Assembly (NCBI GenBank): GCA_947373605.1
Contig: CANBYM010000023.1
Location: 1 to 36,218 of the forward strand
Length of the DNA: 36,218 bases
Origin: Comamonadaceae bacterium
GTDB lineage: Bacteria; Pseudomonadota; Gammaproteobacteria; Burkholderiales; Burkholderiaceae_C
Reading direction: 5' to 3'
A program made the translations under genes and the position numbers. How positions within the stretch are numbered: position 1 is the first letter of the stretch; every line of letters starts with the position of its first letter. Shown here piece by piece: positions 26,976-36,217 of the stretch. A model generated the notes under the pieces. That model had not been told where the DNA came from. It was given only the letters and a program-made list of their open reading frames with translations, and ran no database searches.

Positions 26976-27677
26976 CTACTCGGGTGCGCCAATATTCAAA
27001 GCTACTTCGGCCACACCCGCCACGCGGCCGGTGATTTGGTCGCCGGCGACCACCGGACCCACGCCTTCGGGAGTGCCGGTGTAAATCAAATCGCCCGGTT
27101 GCAGGTGGTAGAAAAGCGAGAGATCCGCAATGATTTCACGCACATTCCAGATCAGCTTGTCCACATTGGACGATTGTTTCGTCTGGCCGTTCAATTCTAA
27201 AGCGATGGCGCCGCTGTCAATCACCACACCTTGCATGGGCACGATCTCCGAACATACGGAAGACTGTTCCACATCCTTGCCAAGGTCCCAGGGTCGTCCC
27301 TTGTCGCGGGCAACCAGCTGCAAATCGCGGCGTGTCATGTCCAGCCCCGCCGCGTAGCCATAAATCACACTGTGTGCGTCTTCGGCTTTGACACGAAAGC
27401 CTGCCTTGCCAATGGCAACGACCATCTCCATCTCAAAATGGTAGTTGCTCGTCTCGGGTGGATAGGCCACGGTTGCACCCGACGCCGTCAGCGTCTGCGG
27501 TGCCTTGGTGAAGTAAAACGGACGCTCTACCGATTTATCGACCGGGCGCCCCATCTCGACGGCGTGGGCGTGGTAATTGCGACCAACAAAGAAGGGCCGA
27601 TTGATGGGAAAGCGGGTGTCCGAGCCACGGATGCCCAAGGACATGGCGGGTGGGGGGCTAAACAAGTATTGGGGCAT
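26976..27677 (-). CDS. nagK: Fumarylpyruvate hydrolase (FAH family)
   Basis: FFVGRNYHAHAVEMGRPVDKSVERPFYFTKAPQTL, YHFEMEMVVAIGK, LIYTGTPEGVGPVVAGD. Confidence 0.87.
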   Translation of the reverse strand: MPQYLFSPPPAMSLGIRGSDTRFPINRPFFVGRNYHAHAVEMGRPVDKSVERPFYFTKAPQTLTASGATVAYPPETSNYHFEMEMVVAIGKAGFRVKAEDAHSVIYGYAAGLDMTRRDLQLVARDKGRPWDLGKDVEQSSVCSEIVPMQGVVIDSGAIALELNGQTKQSSNVDKLIWNVREIIADLSLFYHLQPGDLIYTGTPEGVGPVVAGDQITGRVAGVAEVALNIGAPE

Positions 27678-27716
27678 ATAAATGCTTTCTAATATAAATG
27701 TGGAAAGGGATGGGGC

Positions 27717-28772
27717 TCAACCCCGGTTCTCGTACACGCCCAACTTTCGATGCAGTGGCGCTTCATCGGCTACAAACAAAAATGCCGGCGTGCTGTCGGA
27801 GCGGTTTTTCAGCGTTACTGCTGTGTAGCCCGGAGCGCAGCAGGTGTCTGCCTCGACCATCGTGAAAGCAGTGGCTTCCACTTGCACATCGGTCTGCCCT
27901 TCGATCTGATGGAACACCTGCGCCGGTGAGCGCGCAGGCAGGCGCAGGGTCTCACCGGGACGCAACATGAGCGCATAAAAGCCCAGGATGTTTTCTACAT
28001 CCGCACCCGTCTCAGGATTGATATAAGTAACTTGCACCGCGTCCGGTCCGATTTGTTCCTCCGCCAGTGACAGCAATGCCGCCTTGGCTTCGACCCAGGG
28101 GTAGCGAAGCATGGGGTAGGCCTTGTTCGACCGTTGAGACACTTTGGTGGGTGCCACACCGCCGCGGGCATAGGACTTGAAACCCTGGCCGGTGGTGACA
28201 CTCTGGCTTGGGCCTTCCAGGTGGTAAGACGTTTCTGTGTAATAGACCAGCGGCAGATCCAGCACATCCAGCCAGATCACCGGCTCGGTGCCATCGTGGC
28301 CGTGTTCGTGCCACAAGCCTGTGGGCGTAAGAATCAGGTCACCGCGCTGCATCGGACACTTCTCGCCACCCACCAGCGTCCAGGCGCCCTCGCCCTCCAC
28401 CACCATGCGCACTGCATTGGGCGTGTGCCGATGCACCGGGGCCAGTTCGCCGGGCAACAGCAGCTGCATCCCCAGATACATGGCGGCACTCGCCTGCATA
28501 TTGGTGAGTCCATGACCCGGATTGGCCAGCACCAGCACACGGCGCTCCGCCTTCTCGATGGGTGTCAGTTCACCCGCCTGAATCAGCAACTCCCGTATCT
28601 GGCTATAGGGCCAATGCGTAGTCTGTGTCTTGCGCGTCGGGATATTGGGTGGCAACACGCCGCGCAGGCTGGGCCAAAGCGGAACCAGATTGCGCCGGGT
28701 GAGTAGGTCGCGGTAGTCCTGTGGCAGGTCTTCCAGGCGGCCCAGAGAGTCAAACCGATTGTTGTCTTCCAT
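27717..28772 (-). CDS. nagI: Gentisate 1,2-dioxygenase
   Basis: Cupin metal-site region APVHRHTPNAVRMVVEGEGAWTLVGGEKCPMQRGDLILTPTGLWHEHGHDGTEPVIWLDVLDLPLV. Confidence 0.92.
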   Translation of the reverse strand: MEDNNRFDSLGRLEDLPQDYRDLLTRRNLVPLWPSLRGVLPPNIPTRKTQTTHWPYSQIRELLIQAGELTPIEKAERRVLVLANPGHGLTNMQASAAMYLGMQLLLPGELAPVHRHTPNAVRMVVEGEGAWTLVGGEKCPMQRGDLILTPTGLWHEHGHDGTEPVIWLDVLDLPLVYYTETSYHLEGPSQSVTTGQGFKSYARGGVAPTKVSQRSNKAYPMLRYPWVEAKAALLSLAEEQIGPDAVQVTYINPETGADVENILGFYALMLRPGETLRLPARSPAQVFHQIEGQTDVQVEATAFTMVEADTCCAPGYTAVTLKNRSDSTPAFLFVADEAPLHRKLGVYENRG

Positions 28773-28790
28773 GATTTTCTCCAGATTGAT

Positions 28791-29105
28791 TCAGTCGAGC
28801 TTCAGCATCACGCGCATGTTCTCAATACGTACTGCATAGGTCTTGATGTTTTCGGTCAACGGCGCGCACAGGGCTTGTCCTGTGCACACATCAAACTTGC
28901 CCTGGTGCAAAGGACATTCGATTTCCCGACCCTCGAGGAATCCATCGCTCATGCGCGCATGTCCGTGGGTACAGACGTTGTCGCTGGCAAAGACTTCCCC
29001 CTCTACTTCGTACAGTGCAATTTCCTTTCCTCCCACTTGCACGCCGATCACATCGGCTTCGGGTACATCTTCACGTGCAGCGGCGTCCTGCCAGTTTTCA
29101 GCCAT
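28791..29105 (-). CDS. nagAb: Rieske [2Fe-2S] ferredoxin
   Basis: [32 protein letters not shown] (CxH...CxxH); start at [11 protein letters not shown]. Confidence 0.9.
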   Translation of the reverse strand: MAENWQDAAAREDVPEADVIGVQVGGKEIALYEVEGEVFASDNVCTHGHARMSDGFLEGREIECPLHQGKFDVCTGQALCAPLTENIKTYAVRIENMRVMLKLD

Positions 29106-29116
29106 TTTCTTTTTCC

Positions 29117-29602
29117 TTAAATGGGATAAATGATGGAGTTGGCAATCATTTCGCTGTCGTATACACACAGACGGGACTGAAACTTCAAGCCCTCCGGTGT
29201 GCGCACGATCACATCGCGGTAATAGCCCACATTGAAGACGGTGGAGTCCCCGTCGTACTTGGTACGAATCACCGTGTAGTTAGCTTCCGAAGTGATGCGC
29301 TCACCGTATATGTCGCGTTCTACGGACACCACACGCGGCGTGCCAACAATATGTCGCTGGTAATAGGGGTCGTGGTACATCGTTTCTTTAACGCCGTACA
29401 CCCGGTCACGAATCATGTTCTTGCTCTCCAGCGCCAAGAGGCACAGCGGCAGCCCTTGGTCAAAGTTTTCGCGGGGTTGCAGACGGTAGGTGCCTTCTTC
29501 TACAAAGAACTCGGGCCATTTTTCCCACTCGGCGGAGTCGCAGACCATGGCGTAGTCGCTGTAGAGGTTGAGCAGTTCGAAGTAAGTCTTGAAGTCAATC
29601 AT
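29117..29602 (-). CDS. nagH: Salicylate 5-hydroxylase small (beta) subunit
   Basis: Ring-hydroxylating dioxygenase beta-subunit-like; lies between the alpha subunit and ferredoxin genes. Confidence 0.85.
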   Translation of the reverse strand: MIDFKTYFELLNLYSDYAMVCDSAEWEKWPEFFVEEGTYRLQPRENFDQGLPLCLLALESKNMIRDRVYGVKETMYHDPYYQRHIVGTPRVVSVERDIYGERITSEANYTVIRTKYDGDSTVFNVGYYRDVIVRTPEGLKFQSRLCVYDSEMIANSIIYPI

Positions 29603-29604
29603 GT

Positions 29605-30867
29605 TTATTCCCCCATCACTTTGCGCCAGTAGTTGTACATGCCACGTATCAAGGTCTCTGTCACCATGTGATCGGCATCGCCAATGTCGTATCCGCCCAT
29701 CTCGATCACCGTACGGTGCGCCGGCTTTTGCTCAAAGCCTTGCTGCGACCATTCGATCACTTCACCATCATCGGCGGATACAAATCCGGCCGGGCCGAAC
29801 AGATTGGCCTGAATCAAACGGCGCTCGGTCATCGCGGGTGTGTCATCTGCAAAGCCGAAGTGCGTCCACACAAAGTCAAACGATCCATGGCCATTGGGTT
29901 GTATGTGGCGTGTTGATACGCTGTTGACCTGCTGCTGGATGATCACGCTGGGAAATATCGTGGTCATCACCGCGGTAGGGCCGCCCCACCAGTGCTCGGG
30001 CACGATGTCCAGCAGGCGCGGATCATTGACCTTCATCTGATCTTTAAAGCTGTCCACTCCGGAAACCACGTCGGCGTTTTTTCCACCTTGGCCACGTGTG
30101 GAGATCATGGCCGCGTGGCGGAAGTGTTCGTCCATCTTCAACTCGGACTTGTTATCTGCGCGCCACAAGCCAAAGGTGGAGAACCAGGTGTGCAGCAGGC
30201 CGGGATGGTACGGGTCCTTGATGTTTTCCTGCATCAGCTTCCAGTTGCCCGGAATGCGCTGACGACGGTATCCAAGAATCTGCAGCTTGCGACCATCAAA
30301 TACGCGATCAAAGTATTTCAAGATAGTCGGGCCAAGAAACTCTTCAAAGGGTTCAACGTCATGATCAAAGGATGCGAACACAACACCCCCACGCACTGCG
30401 ACCTTCAATTTGGTGAGCCCGTGGTCGGCCACCTTAAAGTCTTTGGGCATGCCTCCGTTCACTTTTCCCTCTTGCTTGACGCCGCGGATAAAAGGCACGC
30501 CCTGCAGGTCCCCCTTCAGGCTGTAGTTCCATTGGTGGTACGGACAAAAGAAATCCTTGGCGTGTCCATTGCGCTCGCGGCAAAAGCGCATACCGCGGTG
30601 GGCGCACACGTTTTCCACCACATTCACATGGCCCTCAGGATCGCGCACCATAACTACAGAACGCTCGCCCACCACCGTGCGCCGGAAGTCCCCCGCATTG
30701 GGAATCTCTGCCTCCAACCCAACGTAGCACCAATGCTTGTTATAAAAAAGGCGGTCCAGTTCCTTCTTGTACAAGTCCTCGCGGGTATAGGCCCAAAAGG
30801 GTACGCGGCTTGTACCATCACCCGGCCAAGTAGGGCTCTGGGGAAATACCGAATTCGTTTCATTCAT
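29605..30867 (-). CDS. nagG: Salicylate 5-hydroxylase large (alpha) subunit
   Basis: Rieske [57 protein letters not shown] non-haem Fe region; NagG-like over its length from memory. Confidence 0.88.
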   Translation of the reverse strand: MNETNSVFPQSPTWPGDGTSRVPFWAYTREDLYKKELDRLFYNKHWCYVGLEAEIPNAGDFRRTVVGERSVVMVRDPEGHVNVVENVCAHRGMRFCRERNGHAKDFFCPYHQWNYSLKGDLQGVPFIRGVKQEGKVNGGMPKDFKVADHGLTKLKVAVRGGVVFASFDHDVEPFEEFLGPTILKYFDRVFDGRKLQILGYRRQRIPGNWKLMQENIKDPYHPGLLHTWFSTFGLWRADNKSELKMDEHFRHAAMISTRGQGGKNADVVSGVDSFKDQMKVNDPRLLDIVPEHWWGGPTAVMTTIFPSVIIQQQVNSVSTRHIQPNGHGSFDFVWTHFGFADDTPAMTERRLIQANLFGPAGFVSADDGEVIEWSQQGFEQKPAHRTVIEMGGYDIGDADHMVTETLIRGMYNYWRKVMGE

Positions 30868-30913
30868 TGCGTGTCTCCTTAGGTTGCTCAGTTTTCAAAA
30901 AATGCAGTGAACA

Positions 30914-31900
30914 CTAGATGCCACTGGGATAAAAGGCATCGGCGTGGACATGGCTGGGCTCTACACCCATGCGGGTTACGAGCAAGTTGAGGGCGTCAAC
31001 CATGGCCGGTGCGCCACACAGATAAGCGCGCCAACCCGCCAGATTGCCCAAGTCCTTTTCAATGGCGTCTGTGACCAGCCCGCTTTGCTGGCCCGCACCG
31101 GCTGCCCCCGTGGCGACGACGATGCGGACTTTTACATTCGGGTTCGCGGCGGCCAATGCCTGTAGCCTCTCTGCGTCATACACATCCTGTGCACTGCGAA
31201 CTCCGAAATACAGGTGAATAGGGTTCTGCATACCCGCCGCCAATGCGCCGCGGATGATGGATAGCACCGGAGCCAATCCCGTGCCGCCGCCCACGCAGAG
31301 CATGGGACCCGTATGTTTTTTACGCAGGTAAGCAGTACCCAGTGGGCCGCTGATGCGCAGCGCAGCACCCACCTGCAATTCATCAAAAATGAATGCGGTG
31401 ACGCGGCCGTCAGGCACCCGGCGAATCTGGAACTCCCATTCGCCGTCATCGTGCAATCCGGCCATGGAGTAGGGACGGATGTGTTCCGGAGTGAACTGAA
31501 CCGTTGCATACTGCCCGGGACTGAATTCAATCGTCTTGGCTAACTTGACTCGAATGCGGCGGATGTCATGCGTTGCTGCTTCAATGGCAGTGACCGTCGC
31601 TTTCACAATGCGCGCGGTGTGCACCACGACCTCGCCCACATCGGGCAATTCGATACTGCAGTTTTCGGTCAGCACTGACTGACAGGCTAATACGTAGTCG
31701 TCTTTTTCACATTGGGGACGGCCTGCCTCAGGACCGCTGTTGATGACATGGCCAGACACCACACGGCAGCGGCAGGTGCCGCATCGCCCCGACATACAAC
31801 TGTAGGAAATCGGCAGCTGGTTGGCTCTGAGCACGTCCAGCAGATTACTTCCGCTATCCACGTTCAGACGCACGTTGAGTGGTTCTACGACGAGTTCCAT
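30914..31900 (-). CDS. nagAa: Ferredoxin reductase component with N-terminal plant-type [2Fe-2S] domain
   Basis: [18 protein letters not shown]...LACQS; FAD/NAD domain [23 protein letters not shown]. Confidence 0.9.
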   Translation of the reverse strand: MELVVEPLNVRLNVDSGSNLLDVLRANQLPISYSCMSGRCGTCRCRVVSGHVINSGPEAGRPQCEKDDYVLACQSVLTENCSIELPDVGEVVVHTARIVKATVTAIEAATHDIRRIRVKLAKTIEFSPGQYATVQFTPEHIRPYSMAGLHDDGEWEFQIRRVPDGRVTAFIFDELQVGAALRISGPLGTAYLRKKHTGPMLCVGGGTGLAPVLSIIRGALAAGMQNPIHLYFGVRSAQDVYDAERLQALAAANPNVKVRIVVATGAAGAGQQSGLVTDAIEKDLGNLAGWRAYLCGAPAMVDALNLLVTRMGVEPSHVHADAFYPSGI

Positions 31901-31990
31901 ATTTTCTTGGGCTACTGCCCTTGTCTCCTGTTTGCGCCGATTCTGGAGACTTGCGCCCTATAAGTCGATATAGTGAAACCCATAGGGGGA

Positions 31991-32005
31991 ATCACTGCTG
32001 TGAAT
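31991..32005 (-). promoter_or_regulatory. NahR/NagR-type operator
   Basis: Minus strand ATTCACAGCAGTGAT compared with NahR-type ATTCACGCTNNTGAT: both arms and the 5-nt spacing match; lies between nagR and nagAa. Confidence 0.65.
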
Positions 32006-32018
32006 ATTGGGGTACTGT

Positions 32019-32975
32019 TTGGAACTGCGTGAAATTGACTTAAACCTGCTGGTAGTCTTCAACCAGATGCTGCTGGATCGCAGCGTATCCACCTCGGCTG
32101 AGAAACTGGGGTTAACGCAGCCTGCGGTCAGCAATGCACTTAAGCGCCTGCGCGCGGCGTTGAAAGACGAATTGTTTTTACGAACCTCGCGCGGAATGGA
32201 ACCCACGCCTTATGCCCTGCACTTAGCAGAGCCTGTGATTTACGCGCTCAACGCATTACAGTCCGCGCTCACCACACGCGATACTTTTGACCCACTCACC
32301 AGCACGCGCAGTTTCCAGTTGGCAATGACCGATATTGGAGAGATGTACTTTATGCCGCCCCTGATGGTTGCCCTGTCCAAGGTGGCGCCGAATGTGCGGA
32401 TAAACACGGTCCGCCCAAACGCCGGGAACCTCAAGGAGGATATGGAGTCCGGCACCGTTGACCTGGCGCTGGGCCTGTTACCCAACTTGCAAACGGGTTT
32501 CTTCCAGAGACGCTTGTTTCGCCACAAGTATGTGTGCGTCTTTCGAAACGGTCACCCGTCTGCCAGATCACCAATGACGCTCAATCAATTTACCGAGTTG
32601 GACCATGTAGGTGTGGTAGCTGCCAACACGGGACATAGCGAGATTGATGGACTACTGCAGCGCGCCGGCATCAAACGCAAAATGCGGCTCATGCTCCCAC
32701 ACTTCATAGCAGTGGGTCATGTATTGCAGACGACAGATCTCATCGCCACGCTGCCGGAACGGTTTGCGCAAAGGTGCGAAGTCCCTTTTGGACTCGTCAC
32801 TTCGCCGCACCCGGCACGGCTGCCCGACATTGTCATCAATCTGTTTTGGCATGCGAAGTTCAACAGAGACCTTGCTAATATGTGGCTCAGGCAGCTTTTT
32901 GTAGAACTTTTTGCCGATAGTGATGGTGACAAACCACCTCCACGAAATACACGAAGCAAATCAATTTCAAATTAA
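32019..32975 (+). CDS. nagR: LysR-family salicylate-responsive regulator, NagR/NahR type
   Basis: MELREIDLNLLVVFNQMLLDRSVSTSAEKLGLTQPAVSNALKRLRAALKDELFLRTSRGMEPTPYALHLAEP...DIGEMYFMPPLM; TTG start inferred (ORF opens at 32007). Confidence 0.9.
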   Translation: MELREIDLNLLVVFNQMLLDRSVSTSAEKLGLTQPAVSNALKRLRAALKDELFLRTSRGMEPTPYALHLAEPVIYALNALQSALTTRDTFDPLTSTRSFQLAMTDIGEMYFMPPLMVALSKVAPNVRINTVRPNAGNLKEDMESGTVDLALGLLPNLQTGFFQRRLFRHKYVCVFRNGHPSARSPMTLNQFTELDHVGVVAANTGHSEIDGLLQRAGIKRKMRLMLPHFIAVGHVLQTTDLIATLPERFAQRCEVPFGLVTSPHPARLPDIVINLFWHAKFNRDLANMWLRQLFVELFADSDGDKPPPRNTRSKSISN

Positions 32976-33060
32976 TTCAATGTCGCTTGAAGCCCAAAAA
33001 ATGGAATTTCGTATTGCCGCAACTGCATTCTTATTCTAAGCTTGCCTAGTAAGCGATAGT

Positions 33061-33426
33061 CTAAGTACAGAGCTTGTTTGCTGCACTTACAAGTTGTTCG
33101 GGCTTAAATGGCTTGACCATCCAAGCAGTGGCACCGGCCTCTTTGCCTTTCAACTTGGCGGCTTCCTGCGACTCAGTGGTGAGCATCAAAATTGGCAGAA
33201 ATTTGTAGAGACGCAACGATTTAACTGCTTTTACAAATTCGATTCCGCCCATGACTGGCATGTTGACATCACAAATGGCCATATTGACTTCGCGCCCATC
33301 GAGCAATGCCAAGGCTGCCCGCCCATCTTCTGCTTCGATAACATTGAACCGAGCCTTCTGAAGCACCAACTTTGCAGCCAATCGAGAGCTTTTGGAGTCA
33401 TCAATTACTAGTATTGTTTTAATCAC
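33061..33426 (-). CDS. Single-domain response regulator (CheY-like REC)
   Basis: ILVIDDSKSSR, MAICDVNMPVMGGIEF, PILMLTTES, KPFKPEQL. Confidence 0.92.
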   Translation of the reverse strand: MIKTILVIDDSKSSRLAAKLVLQKARFNVIEAEDGRAALALLDGREVNMAICDVNMPVMGGIEFVKAVKSLRLYKFLPILMLTTESQEAAKLKGKEAGATAWMVKPFKPEQLVSAANKLCT

Positions 33427-33808
33427 GTTGACCTTTAGATTATTGGACTAGATGCATATGGCAGCAGTCGAGTTAGAGGCATTTTGCTTGTCAAATTGCA
33501 TAAGCAGCAAAAATCACTTGTTTATCAAATCATTTTGACTACTGTCATGGTACACACAAACACACTCATTAGTACGTGTTGCTTTAATTCAAACGCGTTT
33601 CTTCAAGGAGGATTTTTAGTTCAACGTCTCTCAAAGTTCAAACTGAGCTCGGCGCAACAGGTCTGGCTTTGAACGCCTCCTTCCGTCCAATAGAAGTGAA
33701 ATGATTTTCTAGGCAAGTGCAACATACTGCCAATGCGCTTCCATCCTGTAGACGATAATTCGAGGAGGTAAATTTTGATAAAAACGAAACTAATTTAAGT
33801 GAATTTGA

Positions 33809-35089
33809 ATGGCAGATTTTTCTGGAGAGTCGGTGATCTCCACGATACTAGACTCAACCCCCGACGGCATAGCTCTATTCAATCTGTCCAAGAGGGTGGT
33901 CTATGCCAACAGCAAGTTCTGTGGCCTGTGGAAGTTGGAGGCTTCCCGAGTCATAGGAATGCCTCAAGCGGAACTGCACAAGCATAAGCTGGCAATGCTT
34001 TTGGAGCCCGAACAAGATGCCAGTTCACTTTCTGCCTCAACAGGGCAAAACTTAAGTGAAGAGACAAATTACATACGCCTAAAAAGTGGCTTGTGGTTTG
34101 AACGATTGGTTTACGACCACATCGTGGATGGAGAATGTCTGGGGCACGTAGTTCAGTGGCGTGATGTGACCAAGCGGCATAGTGCATTGGTATTACTCAA
34201 AACTGAGCGCGACTTGTTACACGCCATGATGGACAGCGTTCCAGACCAAATCTACTTTAAAAATACCGAAAGTCGGTTTACGCGGGTAAATAAGGCGCTT
34301 GCTGTCCGCTATGGACTGACCGACACCAATGATGCAATTGGGAAATCTGATGCTGATTTCTATGGCGCCGGCCATGCGGAGCAAACCCGCAAAGAAGAGC
34401 TTGAAATCATGACCACGCTAACCCCCCAGCTTAACCAAATTCACCATGAAGTCTGGGCTGACGGGCGCGATGCGTGGAATGTATCAACAAAAATGCCACT
34501 TGTTGGACCAAAGGGCGAAGTCTTGGGCGTCTACGGTATTGCACATGACATAACGGAGCAAAAGCGAGCTGAGTCGATGTACTGGCAGCAGGCCAACTTT
34601 GACTTACTAACGAATTTGCCAAATCGCAGAATGATGCAAGAGCGCTGGAAGCATGCGGTGCACGTTCACGAGCGAAGCGGTAAGTTAATTGCGATGATTT
34701 TGATTGACCTTGATAAATTTAAAGAGGTGAATGACACTAGAGGACATGCTGTCGGCGATCTACTTTTAGTGGAGGCATCACAACGGATGGCCCGATCTAT
34801 AAGAGCAACAGACAGTCTTGTGCGGTTGGGTGGTGATGAGTTTGCCGTCATCATTAATGACATTTCCGATTCGCAATCAGTAGAACTTATTGCAAACAAA
34901 ATTCTGGCAAGCTTAAGCACCCCATTTGTACTATCGGGCAAGGAAGTCTTAATCTCCGGTAGCCTCGGCGTGAGTTTGTTTCCAAACGATGGCGAAGAAA
35001 TTGAACATTTATTGCGGTACGCCGACAGCGCGATGTACAGAGTCAAAGCTAATGGCGGTAACGGAATCGCTTTCTATCAACTGGAATGA
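33809..35089 (+). CDS. PAS-PAS-GGDEF diguanylate cyclase
   Basis: Two PAS segments (LDSTPDGIALFN; MDSVPDQIYFKNTESRFTRVNKA), DxLTNLPNRR, intact GGDEF with RxxD I-site (RATDSLVRLGGDEF). Confidence 0.92.
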   Translation: MADFSGESVISTILDSTPDGIALFNLSKRVVYANSKFCGLWKLEASRVIGMPQAELHKHKLAMLLEPEQDASSLSASTGQNLSEETNYIRLKSGLWFERLVYDHIVDGECLGHVVQWRDVTKRHSALVLLKTERDLLHAMMDSVPDQIYFKNTESRFTRVNKALAVRYGLTDTNDAIGKSDADFYGAGHAEQTRKEELEIMTTLTPQLNQIHHEVWADGRDAWNVSTKMPLVGPKGEVLGVYGIAHDITEQKRAESMYWQQANFDLLTNLPNRRMMQERWKHAVHVHERSGKLIAMILIDLDKFKEVNDTRGHAVGDLLLVEASQRMARSIRATDSLVRLGGDEFAVIINDISDSQSVELIANKILASLSTPFVLSGKEVLISGSLGVSLFPNDGEEIEHLLRYADSAMYRVKANGGNGIAFYQLE

Positions 35090-35119
35090 CAGGTGCATGC
35101 ATCAGTTAAGTACTCGATC

Positions 35120-35139
35120 TGACCTGACCTGACCTGACC
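35120..35139. repeat. Pentanucleotide tandem repeat (TGACC)x4
   Basis: TGACCTGACCTGACCTGACC read directly in the intergenic region after the GGDEF gene. Confidence 0.9.
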
Positions 35140-35299
35140 GGTGAATTTTGACCAGACAGTCAAGTTGAGATTGGTCCGAAGAAACCCGTCAGGTCAATCG
35201 CACACTAATGAATACATTTTGTAAAGAAAATGGACGCATAAAGCACTAATTAACAGACTCAAGCAAAACAGCTAAAGCAATTGAAATTGCGATTAGGGA

Positions 35300-35704
35300 G
35301 TGCGTGTTTTGGAAACAGTAATAACTTTAGAAAATTTTTATAGTGAACATTTGTTATGCAAATCACAGCTTCTTTCAGACGTTCAAAAAAATACAAATCT
35401 CTGCGCTTCCACAGTTTTAAAAAACCACAAATGCAACTTGGTAAATTGGCTTATTGGTGAGGGTGAAAGGACTTACGGTAATTACGGTGAATACCGAAGA
35501 CTTTTAGCGAAGCATCAGGAGTTTTATGCAATCGCAGCAATACTTGCCGACATAGCTGAAAAAAAGAGATTTGGTGGTGTTCATGAAGAGCTTTTATCTA
35601 GCCAATACTTCAATAAAACTTCAATGGAAGTTGGCGTGGCTGCTAATGAGTTAAAGGCTGCGGTAGAGCGCACACGCAAACTAAATTCAAAAGTCGGTAT
35701 TTAA
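35300..35704 (+). CDS. Stand-alone CZB-like (chemoreceptor zinc-binding) domain protein
   Basis: EHLLCKSQLL, KNHKCNLVNWLIGEGERTYGNYGEYRRLLAKHQEFYAIAA resembles CZB (DHxxCRLGxWYxGEG...PHxxxH). Confidence 0.65.
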   Translation: MRVLETVITLENFYSEHLLCKSQLLSDVQKNTNLCASTVLKNHKCNLVNWLIGEGERTYGNYGEYRRLLAKHQEFYAIAAILADIAEKKRFGGVHEELLSSQYFNKTSMEVGVAANELKAAVERTRKLNSKVGI

Positions 35705-35812
35705 TCCCTGAATTGATCCGAAGCTAACCCAGCCCTAACCCGCTGTGTTTCTTTTTGTCTGATTAACTTGCGACTGATGCCTGCAACGGTTTGTCTACGT
35801 TTCGTGTACACC

Positions 35813-35832
35813 CGTTCAACGCACGTTGAACG
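35813..35832. repeat. Perfect 20-bp inverted repeat
   Basis: CGTTCAACG-CA-CGTTGAACG. Confidence 0.85.
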
Positions 35833-35968
35833 ACTGTTGCAATTGCATGCGGTTGCAGTGCTCGTTCGCAGCAGACCGATAAAAAACCGTACACCTAAAG
35901 GCCAATTGTCCGTATTTTTTCCGTACAACCAAGATATAAGCGCAATCAATCAACAATCGGAAAATAAA

Positions 35969-35999
35969 AAGCCTTCTAAATCAATGACTTAGAAGGCTT
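35969..35999 (-). terminator. Rho-independent terminator downstream of a tRNA 3'-end remnant
   Basis: AAGCCTTCTAA-N9-TTAGAAGGCTT 11-bp perfect stem; on the minus strand followed by TTTTTATTTT. Confidence 0.75.
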
Positions 36000-36002
36000 G
36001 CC

Positions 36003-36019
36003 TGGTGGGCGATGCAAGG
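36003..36019 (-). other. tRNA 3'-end fragment (candidate att-site scar, tRNA-Val-like acceptor)
   Basis: Minus strand CCTTGCATCGCCCACCA: T-arm end plus acceptor ATCGCCC plus ACCA; the rest of a tRNA is absent upstream. Confidence 0.55.
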
Positions 36020-36067
36020 TATGCGTCCGGCTAAGTCACCTTGACTTCGGTGTTGCAGCAACTGGAT

Positions 36068-36217
36068 TTATTCAGCTTCTATGAGCCATCTGCGAATGTC
36101 GCGATTGGCTGAGTTGACGTCAAACCCCATTGGGTCGAACGGACCACCGCACCATCTGCGCATTGCATCGTGCTCTTCATGCGAGGGGTCCCGAACGGCC
36201 TGAAGAAACTCTTCGTA
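36068..36217 (-). CDS. C-terminal part of a plasmid pRiA4b ORF-3-like protein (runs off the window)
   Basis: Minus-strand translation YEEFLQAVRDPSHEEHDAMRRWCGGPFDPMGFDVNSANRDIRRWLIEAE*; not in the ORF track because its start lies outside the window. Confidence 0.55.
   Translation of the reverse strand, partial: YEEFLQAVRDPSHEEHDAMRRWCGGPFDPMGFDVNSANRDIRRWLIEAE

Noticed and set aside
33484-33672. 62-aa plus-strand ORF between the REC and GGDEF genes
   Set aside because: No start-proximal SD and no recognisable motif; probably intergenic.
35701-35949. 82-aa ORF considered as an integrase remnant near the tRNA scar
   Set aside because: VYTKRRQTVAGISRKLIRQ has no R-H-R-Y or other integrase motif that I can support.
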